Origin: Streptomyces candidus
Lineage (GTDB): Bacteria > Actinomycetota > Actinomycetes > Streptomycetales > Streptomycetaceae
DNA: 64,000 nt
Direction of reading: 5' to 3'
Assembly: GCF_014207445.1 (NCBI RefSeq)
Contig: NZ_JACHEM010000001.1
Location: 372,001-436,000 of the forward strand
Part shown: positions 17,979 to 27,004 of the stretch, piece after piece
How the letters are laid out: each line of letters opens with the position of its first letter
Numbering within the stretch: the first letter of the stretch is position 1
Position numbers and translations under genes: made by a program
The notes under the pieces: generated by a model
What the model was told of the DNA's origin: nothing
The model's database searches: none
What the model saw: the letters and a program-made list of their open reading frames with translations, nothing else

Positions 17979-18587
17979 ATGGATGCCGTGAGGGTCGCAC
18001 TGCTGCGGGAAGTCCTGGCCGGTACCGAGTGGCTGGGCGCGACGAGACGGTTCGCCGGGGTGCTGCGGGCGTCGGTGGAGCGGCAGGACAGCGGGCTGCT
18101 GCTCGTCGGTACGGAGCGGTACGAACCGTGGCACCTAGCGGCGCACCTGCAGGACGAGGCCGCGTGGTCGGGGCTGCCCGCGCTGGCCCCCACGCTCGTA
18201 CGGCACGAGGTGCGCGCCGCCGATCCCGCGCACCTCTCGGTCGGCCTCGGCCGGCTCGCGGCGGCCGGGCGCGGAGAGACGTTGCTGGTGGTGGCGCCGG
18301 AGGAGGCGGGGGCGGGACTGCTGGAGCGGGTGGACGACGTGCGGCGGGCCGGGGCGACGGTGCTGGCCCTCGGCGGCGAGGACGAACACGGCGAACTCGC
18401 CTCCCTCGCACACGAGTCGCTGACGGTCCCGGCGGAGGGGGAGGTGGGGCTGGACACGGTCCAGCACCTGGTGAGCGCGGCGGCGGGCGAGAACACGGTG
18501 CCGGGGGTGCGCGGCGGGCGGAGGTGGCGGGACCGGCTGGCGCGGGCGGCGGACCGGTTGATGGCTCCACCGCCGGAGAGGTGGTAG
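17979..18587 (+). CDS. Conserved hypothetical protein
   Basis: A 202-residue soluble protein starting at ATG 17979. It alternates predicted strands and helices: TLLVVAPEEAGAGLLERVDDV and GATVLALGGEDEH resemble the alternating pattern of a nucleotide- or sugar-binding Rossmann-like fold, and an acidic HGELASLAHESL segment follows. The tail is basic (RRWRDRLARAADRLM). No catalytic motif is recognised. It is divergent from the F420 reductase, with about 90 bases between the starts. Confidence 0.7.
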   Translation: MDAVRVALLREVLAGTEWLGATRRFAGVLRASVERQDSGLLLVGTERYEPWHLAAHLQDEAAWSGLPALAPTLVRHEVRAADPAHLSVGLGRLAAAGRGETLLVVAPEEAGAGLLERVDDVRRAGATVLALGGEDEHGELASLAHESLTVPAEGEVGLDTVQHLVSAAAGENTVPGVRGGRRWRDRLARAADRLMAPPPERW

Positions 18588-18605
18588 GGGCCGAGGTGCG
18601 CGTGG

Positions 18606-18760
18606 CCCTTTGGGCGGCGGGGCCACCCCCCGGGGCGCGGGGGCGCCTCCCTGCACGGGCGAAGCCGAGTGCTCGGGGGAGGGCGGGCACGGGGGCGGCC
18701 CCCACCGGACGGCGCACCCACGCCCCTGCGCCGCGCCACTCCCGTGCCCCGCCGCCCAAG
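18606..18760. repeat. Dispersed GC-rich intergenic repeat, copy B
   Basis: TTTGGGCGGCGGGGCCACCC (from 18610) and GGGCGGGCACGGGGGCGGCC followed by CCCCACCGGACGGCGC (18683-18716) match the corresponding halves of copy A downstream of panB, separated here by about 45 bases of unrelated sequence. It lies directly 3' of the preceding gene and before the MFS gene. Confidence 0.65.
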
Positions 18761-18831
18761 GGGAGCTGCCGGGAGCGGCGGCGGGATTAACGGGTTGCTT
18801 CGGGTGGGGGCGGGGCGGAGCATGTCCCTCC

Positions 18832-20187
18832 GTGTCCCGAAAGCTCCGTGCCCTTCTTCCCGACCTCTCCCCCTGGCGCTCCTCCGCCGATTTCCGGTTG
18901 CTGTGGGTGCAGGGTCTGGTGGCGTTCTTCGGCAGTTCGATGGCCCTCATCGCGCTGCCGCTGCAGATCGCGCACCTCACCGATTCCCCTCTCGCCGTCG
19001 GTGCGATCGGGGCCGTCGAGCTGGTGCCGCTCATCGTCTTCGGGCTGTACGGCGGTGCTCTGGCGGACGCCGTGGACCGCAAGCGGATCATCCTGCTGAC
19101 CGAGGTCGGCCTCGGGGTCGCGGCCGTCGTCCTTCTCGTCAACGCCCTGCTCCCGCACCCCCTGCTGTGGCCGCTGTACGTGGTCGCCGCGGCGGTTGCC
19201 GCCCTCGCCGGGCTCCAGCGTCCGGCGCTGGACTCCCTGCTGGCCCGGATCGTGCCGCACGACCAGCTCACGGCCGCCGCCGCGCTCAACGCGCTGCGCT
19301 GGCAGGTCGGGGCCATCGCCGGGCCCGCCCTCGCGGGGGTCGTGGTGGCGACGGCCGGTACGGCCACCGCGTACGCGATCACCGCGGCCGGGTTCGCCGT
19401 CTCGGTCGTGATGTGCCTGCGACTGTCCCCCGCGCCGCCCTCCGACACGGCGGAGAAGCCGTCGCTGCGCGGCATAGCGGAGGGCGCGCGCTACGCGTGG
19501 AGCAAGCCGGTCCTGCTGGGGACGTACGCCATCGACCTGGCCGCGATGTTCCTGGCGTTCCCGAACGCCGTCTTCCCCTTCCTGGCCGCCGATCTGGACG
19601 CCGAGTGGGCGCTGGGCCTGATGTACGCGGCGATGCCGCTCGGCGCGTGCCTGGTGGGCCTGACCAGCGGGTGGGCGTCGAAGGTGCGGCGGCACGGCAG
19701 GCTCGTCGTACTCGGGGCGGCGGGGTGGGGTCTCGCCATGGCGGCGGCCGGGCTGACCGACGACATCTGGCTGGTGCTGCTCTGCATCGCGATCGCGGGC
19801 GGGGGCGACATGCTGAGCGGGCTGGGCCGCTCCACCATCTGGAACCAGACCATCCCCGAGGAGCTGCGCGGCCGGCTCGCCGGGATCGAGATCCTCTCCT
19901 ACAGCTGCGGCCCGCAGCTCGGCCAGGTCCGTGCGGGCGCGGTCGCGAGCTGGACGGGCACGCGCGGCGCGGTGTGGAGCGGCGGCGCGGCGTGCGTGGT
20001 CGCCGTGGGCCTGCTGGCCGCCGTACTGCCGAAGCTGCTGTCCTACGACTCGGACACGGACGAGGACGCGGCACGCCGCCGGGCCCAGCGCCAGGCCCAG
20101 GACCAGGGCGGGGGCCCGGCCCCCGCACCGGACGGGGTGCAGGACCGGGCGCACGCACCGGAGCAGGACCCGGCGGCGACGGCGTGA
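18832..20187 (+). CDS. MFS transporter
   Basis: A 451-residue major facilitator with 12 predicted membrane helices and a long hydrophilic, Gln/Arg-rich C-terminal tail (about residues 405-451). The loop 2-3 motif is GALADAVDRKRIIL, the usual MFS Gly/Asp/Arg signature. It resembles the enterobactin-exporter (EntS-like) or macrolide-efflux branch of MFS proteins: FRLLWVQGLVAFFGSSMALIALP near the N terminus and ELRGRLAGIEILSYSCGPQLG in the second half. Substrate unknown. GTG 18832 was chosen for the GGAG at 18817-18820. Confidence 0.85.
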   Translation: MSRKLRALLPDLSPWRSSADFRLLWVQGLVAFFGSSMALIALPLQIAHLTDSPLAVGAIGAVELVPLIVFGLYGGALADAVDRKRIILLTEVGLGVAAVVLLVNALLPHPLLWPLYVVAAAVAALAGLQRPALDSLLARIVPHDQLTAAAALNALRWQVGAIAGPALAGVVVATAGTATAYAITAAGFAVSVVMCLRLSPAPPSDTAEKPSLRGIAEGARYAWSKPVLLGTYAIDLAAMFLAFPNAVFPFLAADLDAEWALGLMYAAMPLGACLVGLTSGWASKVRRHGRLVVLGAAGWGLAMAAAGLTDDIWLVLLCIAIAGGGDMLSGLGRSTIWNQTIPEELRGRLAGIEILSYSCGPQLGQVRAGAVASWTGTRGAVWSGGAACVVAVGLLAAVLPKLLSYDSDTDEDAARRRAQRQAQDQGGGPAPAPDGVQDRAHAPEQDPAATA

Positions 20188-20197
20188 GCCGCGCGGG

Positions 20198-20440
20198 TCA
20201 GGCGTCCGCGTCGCCCCGGCCCGCGTCCTTGTCGCCCTTGTCGTGCCACTTCGGGTCGTTCTCCCACTCCAGGTTGCGTTCGGCGGCCCGGTCCATGGCG
20301 TGCTGGGCCTCCTCGCGGCTGCCGTACGGCCCGAAGCGGTTCTGGGCGGGACACTGCGGGCCCTCCTCCACGGTCTTGTGCTCCAGGCAGTAGAACCACT
20401 CGCCGGCCTTGCCGGTGGTGCGTCGCTTGAACAGGGCCAT
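20198..20440 (-). CDS. Small conserved protein with paired cysteines
   Basis: An 80-residue charged protein. [20 protein letters not shown] and [22 protein letters not shown] are its most distinctive parts; the first half looks like a compact strand-rich domain with two cysteines and a histidine, the tail is very acidic and basic ([13 protein letters not shown]). ATG 20440 has a GAGGAG site 7-8 nt ahead. It is divergent from map. Function unknown. Confidence 0.7.
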   Translation of the reverse strand: MALFKRRTTGKAGEWFYCLEHKTVEEGPQCPAQNRFGPYGSREEAQHAMDRAAERNLEWENDPKWHDKGDKDAGRGDADA

Positions 20441-20515
20441 CGTCGTGTCTCCTCGCTTCGCCGGCCGCTCGTCGCGCGGGCGTCTCTGTCGCCATAGTGC
20501 CCCCGAGTGGCTGGC

Positions 20516-20521
20516 TAGACT
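20516..20521 (+). promoter_or_regulatory. -10 box of map, implying a leaderless transcript
   Basis: TAGACT ends 7 nt before the ATG of map, so initiation would fall at or next to the A of the start codon. No Shine-Dalgarno sequence precedes the ATG. Confidence 0.6.
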
Positions 20522-20528
20522 CGTCCGT

Positions 20529-21386
20529 ATGTCTGGCCAGTCGCTGCTCGTACCAGGGGAGCTCTCTCCCACCCGTTCCGTCCCCGGCAACATCCGGCGC
20601 CCCGAGTACGTCGGGAAACCCGCGCCGACGCCCTACACAGGGCCCGAGGTCCAGGACTCCGACACCATCGAGCGGATGCGCGTCGCGGGCCGCGTGGCCG
20701 CCCGTGCGATGGAGGAGGCCGCCAAGCACATCGCGCCCGGCGTGACCACCGACGAGCTCGACCGGGTCGCGCACGAGTACATGGTGGACCACGGGGCGTA
20801 CCCCTCGACCCTCGGCTACCGGGGCTACCCGAAGTCGCTGTGCAGCTCCGTCAACGAGGTCATCTGCCACGGCATCCCCGACTCGACCGTCCTCAAGGAC
20901 GGCGACATCGTGAACCTCGACGTCACGGCCTACCTCAACGGCGTGCACGGCGACAACAACGCCACCTACCTCTGCGGCGACGTCGACGAGGAGTCGAAGC
21001 TGCTCGTCGAGCGGACCCGCGAGTCCCTCAACCGCGCCATCAAGGCGGTCCGTCCGGGCCGTCAGATCAACGTCATCGGCCGCGTCATCGAGTCGTACGC
21101 CAAACGCTTCGGCTACGGCGTCGTGCGGGACTTCACCGGCCACGGCATCAACACGTCCTTCCACAGCGGCCTGATCGTGCCGCACTACGACAGCCCGCAC
21201 GCGACGACCGTGATGCAGCCCGGCATGACGTTCACGATCGAGCCGATGCTGACGCTGGGCACGCACGAGTACGACATGTGGGACGACGGCTGGACGGTCG
21301 TCACCAAGGACCGCAAGCGCACCGCCCAGTTCGAGCACACGCTGGTGGTGACGGAGACCGGGGCGGACATCCTCACGCTTCCGTAG
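20529..21386 (+). CDS. map: Type I methionine aminopeptidase
   Basis: A 285-residue MetAP with the actinobacterial N-terminal extension (residues 1-40, including the Pro-rich [15 protein letters not shown] linker). It removes the initiator methionine from nascent proteins. All five metal ligands are visible: Asp in VNLDVT, Asp in GVHGDNNAT, His in FTGHGI, Glu in TIEPM and Glu in QFEHT. It is a single-gene unit with a -10 box immediately upstream that suggests a leaderless message. Confidence 0.95.
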   Translation: MSGQSLLVPGELSPTRSVPGNIRRPEYVGKPAPTPYTGPEVQDSDTIERMRVAGRVAARAMEEAAKHIAPGVTTDELDRVAHEYMVDHGAYPSTLGYRGYPKSLCSSVNEVICHGIPDSTVLKDGDIVNLDVTAYLNGVHGDNNATYLCGDVDEESKLLVERTRESLNRAIKAVRPGRQINVIGRVIESYAKRFGYGVVRDFTGHGINTSFHSGLIVPHYDSPHATTVMQPGMTFTIEPMLTLGTHEYDMWDDGWTVVTKDRKRTAQFEHTLVVTETGADILTLP

Positions 21387-21441
21387 CCGGCGGTGGGGTT
21401 CGGACCTCCGCACTTTTTACCGACAGCGCGTCGGGAACCGG

Positions 21442-21471
21442 TTGACTTAGGTAAGCCTAAGCAGCGAGGAT
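21442..21471 (+). promoter_or_regulatory. Iron box (DmdR/DtxR-type) overlapping the heme oxygenase promoter
   Basis: CTTAGGTAAGCCTAAG (21446-21461) has 6-bp inverted arms (CTTAGG/CCTAAG) and fits the TTAGGTTAGGCT iron-box pattern. It overlaps the -35 TTGACT (21442-21447) of a promoter whose -10 is GAGGAT (21466-21471), so an iron-loaded DmdR/DtxR repressor would block the polymerase. Confidence 0.8.
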
Positions 21472-21541
21472 CGGTGGTGGCGGGTGCCACTGCTGCCACC
21501 ACCGCTCTTGACCCGGCCCCTTCTGTCCCCGGAGGTCCGCT

Positions 21542-22192
21542 TTGGACACCCCTTTCTCCACCCAGATCCGTGTCGCCTCGCACGAGCAGCACACGGAGGC
21601 GGAGACCTCGACGTTCATGAGCGACCTCCTCGGCGGCAAGCTCGGCGTGGACGCGTACACGCGCTACACGGAGCAGCTGTGGTTCGTCTACAAGGCCCTT
21701 GAGGACGCCGCCGCTTCACTCGCGGACGACCCGGTGGCCGGCCCCTTCATACAGCCCGAGCTGATGCGCGTCGCCGAACTGGAACGCGACCTCGCACACC
21801 TGCGCGGCGCCGACTGGCGCGAGGTCCTCGTCGCCCTCCCTGCCACAGCGGCCTACGCGGCACGTGTCACCGAGTGCGCTGCCACCTGGCCCGGCGGTTA
21901 CGTGGCCCACCACTACACCCGCTACCTCGGCGACCTCTCCGGCGGTCAGATCATTCGCGACAAGGCCGAGAAGACCTGGGGCTTCGCCCGCAAGGGCGAC
22001 GGCGTGCGCTTCTACGTCTTCGAGGGCGTCGCCAACCCGGCCGCGTTCAAGCGGAATTATCGGGAGCTGCTGGACGCCGTACCGGCGGACGAGCTCGAAA
22101 AGAAGCGCATCATCGAGGAGTGCAAGCGTGCCTTCGACTACAACGGGGCGGTGTTCAGGGAGCTGGGCGGCGAGTTCCCGCTCAGCGCATAG
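21542..22192 (+). CDS. hmuO: Biliverdin-producing heme oxygenase
   Basis: A 216-residue HO-1-type heme oxygenase that opens heme to release iron, CO and biliverdin. The proximal heme histidine lies in SHEQHTEAETSTFMSDLL, and the distal helix carries the flexible GDLSGGQ glycines within YVAHHYTRYLGDLSGGQII. The start is a TTG at 21542, supported by GGAGGT (21531-21536) five bases upstream; no in-frame ATG or GTG lies near. The iron box in its promoter indicates induction under iron starvation, consistent with iron scavenging from heme. Confidence 0.93.
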   Translation: MDTPFSTQIRVASHEQHTEAETSTFMSDLLGGKLGVDAYTRYTEQLWFVYKALEDAAASLADDPVAGPFIQPELMRVAELERDLAHLRGADWREVLVALPATAAYAARVTECAATWPGGYVAHHYTRYLGDLSGGQIIRDKAEKTWGFARKGDGVRFYVFEGVANPAAFKRNYRELLDAVPADELEKKRIIEECKRAFDYNGAVFRELGGEFPLSA

Positions 22193-22299
22193 CTGCTGAC
22201 CAGCTGTCAGTGATGTGAGAGGTGCGCGCCGGAGTCGGCGCGAACCCCTCGGCCGCGGCTCGGTGCGGGCCCCTCGGCCGTGGAACCGCGTCACCTCGC

Positions 22300-23067
22300 C
22301 TACGGAAAGGCCCGCGCGCGCGGACCGGCTCCGACCGCGCGTGCCTCTCCGGCGGCCCCGAGCCCCTTGCCGGCCACGGCTGCTCCGGCCGGCCCACCGG
22401 CCCGCGCCGTCCCGGCGAACCGGACCCGGCCGCCCAGTTCGATCAGGCCGTCCGGGCCCGGGGCGGTGAGAAGCTGCGAGCCCCTCCCCTGCCGGATGTT
22501 GAGGGCGCGGCCGAGCCGGGCGGTGAGCAGAAGCGCGGCGGCCCCCGTCGCCTCGTCCTCCACGATGCAGTCGCCGCGCCGCGGGAAGGCACGCGCCCGC
22601 ACCCGCCCGGCGGCCTCGTCCTCCCAGGCCCATGCGTACAGCCATCCCTCGCCCGGCGGCGGCGCGGGCAGCGCCTCCACCTCGGCTGCGGACCCGTACC
22701 GCCGCAGCGTGCGCGGCGGCGCCCACTCCGCACGCGCGGCGATCCAGGTGAACTCGCCGTCCTGACGGGCGAACACGTCGCCGACGGCCAGTTCGAGCAC
22801 CTCGATGTCGAGCAGCCAGGCGACGCCGACGAGGGGGTGCCCGGCGAAGGGGAGGCCGAGGGTGGGCGTGCGGATGTCGACGACCCCACGCTCGGGATCG
22901 TCCACGAACACCGTCTCGCTGTAGCCGAGTTCCCGTGCGTACGCCTGGCGGGAGGCGGGGTCCGGGTGGGTGCGGGGGGCGTTCCGTACAACAGCGAGGG
23001 TGTTGCCGTGGTGGCCGGCGGGACCACAGAAGACTTGGAGGAGGTCGAGATCGTTCACGGTCGGCAT
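22300..23067 (-). CDS. PhzF family isomerase/epimerase
   Basis: A 255-residue protein with the two-lobed diaminopimelate epimerase-like PhzF fold. The N-terminal catalytic Glu is in ELGYSETVFV (residues 46-55), GLPFAGHPLVG and EDEATGAAALLL are the paired phosphate-loop-like motifs. The last 35 residues (after GGRVRFAGTA) are an Ala/Gly-rich tail not expected in the family. A second, less diverged PhzF protein is encoded at 33349. Substrate unknown. Confidence 0.85.
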   Translation of the reverse strand: MPTVNDLDLLQVFCGPAGHHGNTLAVVRNAPRTHPDPASRQAYARELGYSETVFVDDPERGVVDIRTPTLGLPFAGHPLVGVAWLLDIEVLELAVGDVFARQDGEFTWIAARAEWAPPRTLRRYGSAAEVEALPAPPPGEGWLYAWAWEDEAAGRVRARAFPRRGDCIVEDEATGAAALLLTARLGRALNIRQGRGSQLLTAPGPDGLIELGGRVRFAGTARAGGPAGAAVAGKGLGAAGEARAVGAGPRARAFP

Positions 23068-23108
23068 CTAAGCACGGTGCGACTCGACGGCAAGGCCCCT
23101 GACCTGAG

Positions 23109-23135
23109 CCCCCCTTGGGCAGCGGGGCCTCCGCC
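23109..23135. repeat. Dispersed GC-rich intergenic repeat, half copy D
   Basis: CCCCCCTTGGGCAGCGGGGCC matches the left half of copy A (10344-10363) with one substitution. The right half is absent. Confidence 0.5.
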
Positions 23136-23254
23136 CTGCCAGAGCCCGCGGGGAGCTGACCCGTACCCGGTCCCCGTGCCCGTGCCGTTCTTCGCCCCGG
23201 TAGGGTTCCGGTCGTCGGTGACGGCCGGTACCACGGAGACACAGAAGGCACCAC

Positions 23255-24298
23255 ATGGGAACGCGCACGCGGAGCACTCGGAGACCGAAGCGGCGCACGG
23301 CCGCGTCGGCGACGCTGGCCCTGGCCCTCGCGCTGACGGCGAGCGGGTGCGTGACGGTGCACGGCGAGCTGGAGGTCGTCCCGGCGGCGACCCGGGCCGA
23401 AGCGGCCCAGGCGCTCAAGGACTTCACGGACGCCTACAACAAGGCCGACAAGGCGTACGACCCGGCCCTCGTCGCGGGCCGGGTCACCGGCGCGCTCGCC
23501 GCCATCAACCAGGCGGCGCTCAGGGCCCGCCGCCAGCAGAGCCCGGCCGGCAACCCGGGCCATCGCGAACTCGCCCTCGGCGACGCCCGTTTCCTCATAC
23601 CGAAGAAGGCGGGCTGGCCGCGCTGGTTCGTCGCGGACACCGACAGCAACCGCGACACCGACCGCACGCAGGACGGCGGCGGCACGGGTGCCGACTCGCG
23701 CTGGCTGATCGTCTTCGTCCGGGGTGGCGCGGACCAACTCTGGGAGGCCTCCCACCTGTTGACGCTGCCCGTCGGCAAGGTCCCGGACTTCGCCGTCGAC
23801 CCCGACGGCTTCGCGAAAGCCGTCCCGCCGGACGGCAGGGGTCCGGCGACGCCGCCGGGGGAACTGAGCCGGGCCTACGCCTCGTACCTCCAGCGCGGCG
23901 GCGGGCAGGGGGGCGCCGCCTTCACGCCCGGCCCGTACACCACCGCCTGGCTCGCCCAGCGCAAGCAGGCCTCGCAGCGCGTCGGCCGGTCCATGCAGTA
24001 CCTCGACCAGCCGCTGGACACGGGAGTGTTCGCCCCGGTGGCGCTGGCCACCGCCGACGGCGGCGCGTTCGTCTTCTTCGCCACCCGGCACTTCGAGAAG
24101 CAGACGGCGGCGCCCGGCGTCCCGCTGCTGGACCTGAACGCGGACGTACGGGCCCTCATGACCGGCACCCCGAGGTCGTCCCTGCTGAAGGAACGGGTGG
24201 CGAGCCAGGTGGCGCTGGTGCCGGAGCGGGGCGCCGCCGGGACCGGGGTGGACCTCCAGTCCCGGGTGCAGGGCCTGGTGTCGGCGCAGGGGTCGTGA
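23255..24298 (+). CDS. Putative lipoprotein
   Basis: A 347-residue secreted protein with a twin-arginine-rich basic N terminus, hydrophobic core (about 17-28) and lipobox LTASGC (Cys32), so it should be lipid-anchored outside the membrane. The rest is soluble with no repeats or catalytic motif recognised; a family-like segment WLIVFVRGGADQLWEASHLLTLP lies mid-protein. It is flanked by a divergent PhzF gene and a convergent prim-pol-like gene and has an AGAAGG site before the ATG. Confidence 0.75.
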   Translation: MGTRTRSTRRPKRRTAASATLALALALTASGCVTVHGELEVVPAATRAEAAQALKDFTDAYNKADKAYDPALVAGRVTGALAAINQAALRARRQQSPAGNPGHRELALGDARFLIPKKAGWPRWFVADTDSNRDTDRTQDGGGTGADSRWLIVFVRGGADQLWEASHLLTLPVGKVPDFAVDPDGFAKAVPPDGRGPATPPGELSRAYASYLQRGGGQGGAAFTPGPYTTAWLAQRKQASQRVGRSMQYLDQPLDTGVFAPVALATADGGAFVFFATRHFEKQTAAPGVPLLDLNADVRALMTGTPRSSLLKERVASQVALVPERGAAGTGVDLQSRVQGLVSAQGS

Positions 24299-24320
24299 CT
24301 TCCCCGCCGCGCACGGCGGT

Positions 24321-25151
24321 TCAGCGGCCGAGGGGCCAGGCCACCGCGTGCGGGTCGGCGTCCGAGCCCGCCTCGTCGGCGGCGGCGACGTACCGGGCGC
24401 AGGCGTCGGTGAGGGTCTCCAGCAGGGTCAGCGGGTCGGGCAGCTGGTGTTCGAGGCCGCGCTCCCAGTGCACGTCCAGCTCACCGGGCAGCCGTGCCGG
24501 GGGCACCAGGACGTAGCTGCCCCGGCAGTGCCACCGCAGGCCCGGATGCTCGTCCATGGTCTCGGGATGGCAGTCCAGCTCGCACGGCCACCACTCGTCC
24601 TCGTCCTCGGGGGTGCCGCGGGTCGCGGTGAAGAACAGCATCCGGGCGTCCGCCCCGCTGCCGCCCTCGCCAAAGACCGCCACCGGGCCGACCTCGACAC
24701 CGGCCTCCAGCAGCCGCTCCAACGCACTGCGACCGGCCTCCAGCGGAACGTCCAGGACGTCGTGGACCATGCCGGTCGCGGTGATGAAGTTGGCCTGCGG
24801 ATGGGTGTTCGCCCAGCGTTCGATCTGTGCGCGGTCGGTGGTCGACTGAGTCTGCCAGGCGAAGGACACCGGATGCCGGGCGGGCGTAGGACAGCCCACC
24901 CGCTCGCAGGAACAGCGGTAGGCGACGGGGTAGGCGGCCGGGGCCAGCGGGAGCCCGGCCGCCGCGGCGGCCCGCAGCAGCTCCAGCCGGTCCGCGCCGG
25001 GGTCGGTGACGGGCCTGTTCCCGGCCCGGCGGCGCAGCCACTGGGCGATCCGGCCCTCGACGCCGAACGCACCGGACGGTTTCGCCTCTCCGGCCGACTT
25101 CGCTGCTCCGGACGATTTGGCTGCTCCGGACGAATAAGACTCCGCGCCCAT
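24321..25151 (-). CDS. Bifunctional primase/polymerase (prim-pol)-like domain protein
   Basis: A 276-residue protein. Residues 1-30 are Ser/Gly/Ala-rich with three near-identical S-G-A/E-A-K steps. The remainder resembles the archaeo-eukaryotic primase-like domain found alone in many Streptomyces proteins: LAAAGLPLAPAAYPVAYRC near the N terminus, the CERVGCPTPARHPV cysteine/histidine cluster, WANTHPQANFITATG, and DVLDVPLEAGRSALERLL. The acidic DxD-type catalytic pair normally following is present only as DVLDVP, so polymerase activity is uncertain. GAGGAG precedes the ATG at 25151. Confidence 0.7.
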   Translation of the reverse strand: MGAESYSSGAAKSSGAAKSAGEAKPSGAFGVEGRIAQWLRRRAGNRPVTDPGADRLELLRAAAAAGLPLAPAAYPVAYRCSCERVGCPTPARHPVSFAWQTQSTTDRAQIERWANTHPQANFITATGMVHDVLDVPLEAGRSALERLLEAGVEVGPVAVFGEGGSGADARMLFFTATRGTPEDEDEWWPCELDCHPETMDEHPGLRWHCRGSYVLVPPARLPGELDVHWERGLEHQLPDPLTLLETLTDACARYVAAADEAGSDADPHAVAWPLGR

Positions 25152-25279
25152 CTGGCTCCTCACCCTCAACGTCGGCCCCCGGCGGTCCCCACCATGCTCG
25201 CACCATCCTGCGCCCCGGGTGGCCGGTGTCCGCATCCGGGGTCCCCGCGGGAGCCGGGCGGGGCACCGGGCCGGGCCGC

Positions 25280-25894
25280 TCAGCGCGGGGCGAGGCCGTT
25301 CAGCGCGTAGTCGACGAGCCGGTCGGCGTACGCGTGCGTGAGGGGGGCGGTGCGCAGCAGCCAGCGGTGGGTGAGCGGCCCGGTGAACAGTTCCAGGGCG
25401 GTCTCGGGGTCGACGTCGGCCCGTACGTGCCCCGCCTCGCGGGCGGCGACGAGCCGGTCCACGTACAGCTGGAGGGCGGGGCGCAGCAGGGTGTCGACGT
25501 AGCGGGAGCCCAGTTCGGCGTCGACGATGCCTTCGGCGGTCAGGGCGCGGGTGGGGATGTCGTACTTGGGGTCGACGAGTTCGTCGACGGTCGCGCGCAG
25601 GACGCGCCTGAGGTCGGCCGCGAGGTCGCCGGTGTCGGGAATGGCCTGCGCGGTCTCGCCGAGTGCGTCGGCGGCCTGCTGGTTGAGGTCCACGAAGGCC
25701 TCCAGCAGGACGGCCGCCTTGGAGGGCCACCACCGGTAGATGGTCTGCTTGCCGACTCCGGCGCGGGCGGCGATGCCCTCGATGGTCGTCCGCTGGTAGC
25801 CGACCTCGCCGACGAGGGCGAGGGCGGCGTCGTAGATCGCCCGCCGGGAGCGCTCGCTGCGGCGGGTGGAGTCGGGGGTCCTGGTGTCTGCCAT
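25280..25894 (-). CDS. TetR family transcriptional regulator
   Basis: A 204-residue regulator with an N-terminal helix-turn-helix (RRAIYDAALALVGEVGYQRT and IAARAGVGKQTIYRWWPSK, residues 16-60) and an all-helical ligand domain in which DPETALELFTGPLTHRWLL is the typical dimerisation segment. It is divergent from the dimethylargininase-like gene, and a perfect 7-bp inverted repeat (25916-25932) sits 22 nt upstream of its start; autorepression and control of the neighbour are likely but inferred. Confidence 0.9.
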   Translation of the reverse strand: MADTRTPDSTRRSERSRRAIYDAALALVGEVGYQRTTIEGIAARAGVGKQTIYRWWPSKAAVLLEAFVDLNQQAADALGETAQAIPDTGDLAADLRRVLRATVDELVDPKYDIPTRALTAEGIVDAELGSRYVDTLLRPALQLYVDRLVAAREAGHVRADVDPETALELFTGPLTHRWLLRTAPLTHAYADRLVDYALNGLAPR

Positions 25895-25915
25895 GGACGC
25901 AATCTACCAGCTCGA

Positions 25916-25932
25916 CGAGACGATACGTCTCG
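25916..25932. promoter_or_regulatory. TetR operator: CGAGACG-ATA-CGTCTCG
   Basis: Perfect 7-bp inverted arms around a 3-bp centre, located between the divergent tetR (start 25894) and dimethylargininase-like gene (start 26098). Confidence 0.75.
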
Positions 25933-26097
25933 CGTGTGGTGTTTCACAGCGGCCTCCCCCGCCCCAGGGGTCGCGCACGCACGTGGTGCGGCCCAATCCA
26001 CCCTTTCGATGCACAGCACAAATCGCTCCCCACCCCCGACCATGGGCACACGGCCGCCACATCCCGTGCCCGGCCACCCCTCAGTGAGGAGCCCTCA

Positions 26098-26982
26098 TTG
26101 ACTCCACGCATTCGTGACTGCGCGCCCCGCCGCTACCTGATGTGTCCTCCGGAGCACTTCAGGGTCACGTACTCCATCAACCCCTGGATGGACCCCGCCA
26201 AGCCCGTCGAACTCCCCCTGGCGCTCGCCCAGTGGGAGGACCTCCGCGACCGCTACCTCTCCCTCGGCCACACCGTGGAACTCCTCGCCCCCCGCCCGGA
26301 CCTGCCCGACATGGTCTTCGCCGCGAACGGCGCGACCGTCGTCGACGGCCGTGTCCTGGGCTCCCGGTTCGCCTACGCGGAGCGCACCCCCGAGGCCGAG
26401 GCCCACCGCGCGTGGTTCCGCGCCCACGGCTTCACCGACCTCCGCGAGCCGGAACACGTCAACGAGGGCGAGGGCGACTTCGCCGTCACCGCGTCCTGGC
26501 TGCTGGCCGGGCGCGGTTTCCGCTCCACCTCCGCCGCCCACGACGAGGCGCAGGAGTTCTTCGGCCGGCCGGTCATCGGCCTCGACCTCGTGGACCCCCG
26601 CTACTACCACCTGGACACGGCGCTCGCCGTGCTCGACGACCGCACGGACGAGGTCATGTACTACCCGGGGGCGTTCTCCCCGGGCAGCCGGGCGGTCCTG
26701 GCCCGCCTCTTCCCGGACGCCGTGATCGCCGAGGAGGCGGACGCCGCGGCACTGGGCCTCAACGCGGTGAGCGACGGCCGGCACGTCCTGCTGCCGCAGG
26801 CGGCGGCCGGCCTCTTCGGACCGCTGCGCGCCCGCGGGTTCGAGCCGATCGGCATGGACCTCGGCGAACTCCTCAAGGGCGGCGGCAGCGTCAAGTGCTG
26901 CACCCAGGAACTGCGCCCCCACGCCCCCGGCCCGCGGCGGGCGGCTCCGGCACCACTCGCCCGGTCGGGGGCCGGCTCCTGA
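26098..26982 (+). CDS. ddaH: Dimethylargininase/amidinotransferase-fold enzyme
   Basis: A 294-residue member of the guanidino-group modifying superfamily (DDAH, amidinotransferases), which cleave or transfer amidine groups through a covalent cysteine adduct. Family residues visible: Met/Phe-rich PDMVFAANGA, the NEGEGDF acidic loop, YYHLDTALAVL with the catalytic His, and the catalytic Cys in GGSVKCCTQELR. The C-terminal 20 residues are an unstructured Pro/Ala tail. The start is TTG at 26098 with AGGAG (26087-26091) six bases upstream; no ATG or GTG fits the start of homology. Probably regulated by the divergent TetR. Confidence 0.85.
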   Translation: MTPRIRDCAPRRYLMCPPEHFRVTYSINPWMDPAKPVELPLALAQWEDLRDRYLSLGHTVELLAPRPDLPDMVFAANGATVVDGRVLGSRFAYAERTPEAEAHRAWFRAHGFTDLREPEHVNEGEGDFAVTASWLLAGRGFRSTSAAHDEAQEFFGRPVIGLDLVDPRYYHLDTALAVLDDRTDEVMYYPGAFSPGSRAVLARLFPDAVIAEEADAAALGLNAVSDGRHVLLPQAAAGLFGPLRARGFEPIGMDLGELLKGGGSVKCCTQELRPHAPGPRRAAPAPLARSGAGS

Positions 26983-27004
26983 GGCCGGCGGACGGGACCC
27001 GGCC

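Noticed and set aside
22222..24516. 764-codon plus-strand frame across the PhzF and lipoprotein genes
   Set aside because: Antisense to PhzF and out of frame with the supported lipoprotein gene; Arg/Gly-rich shadow.
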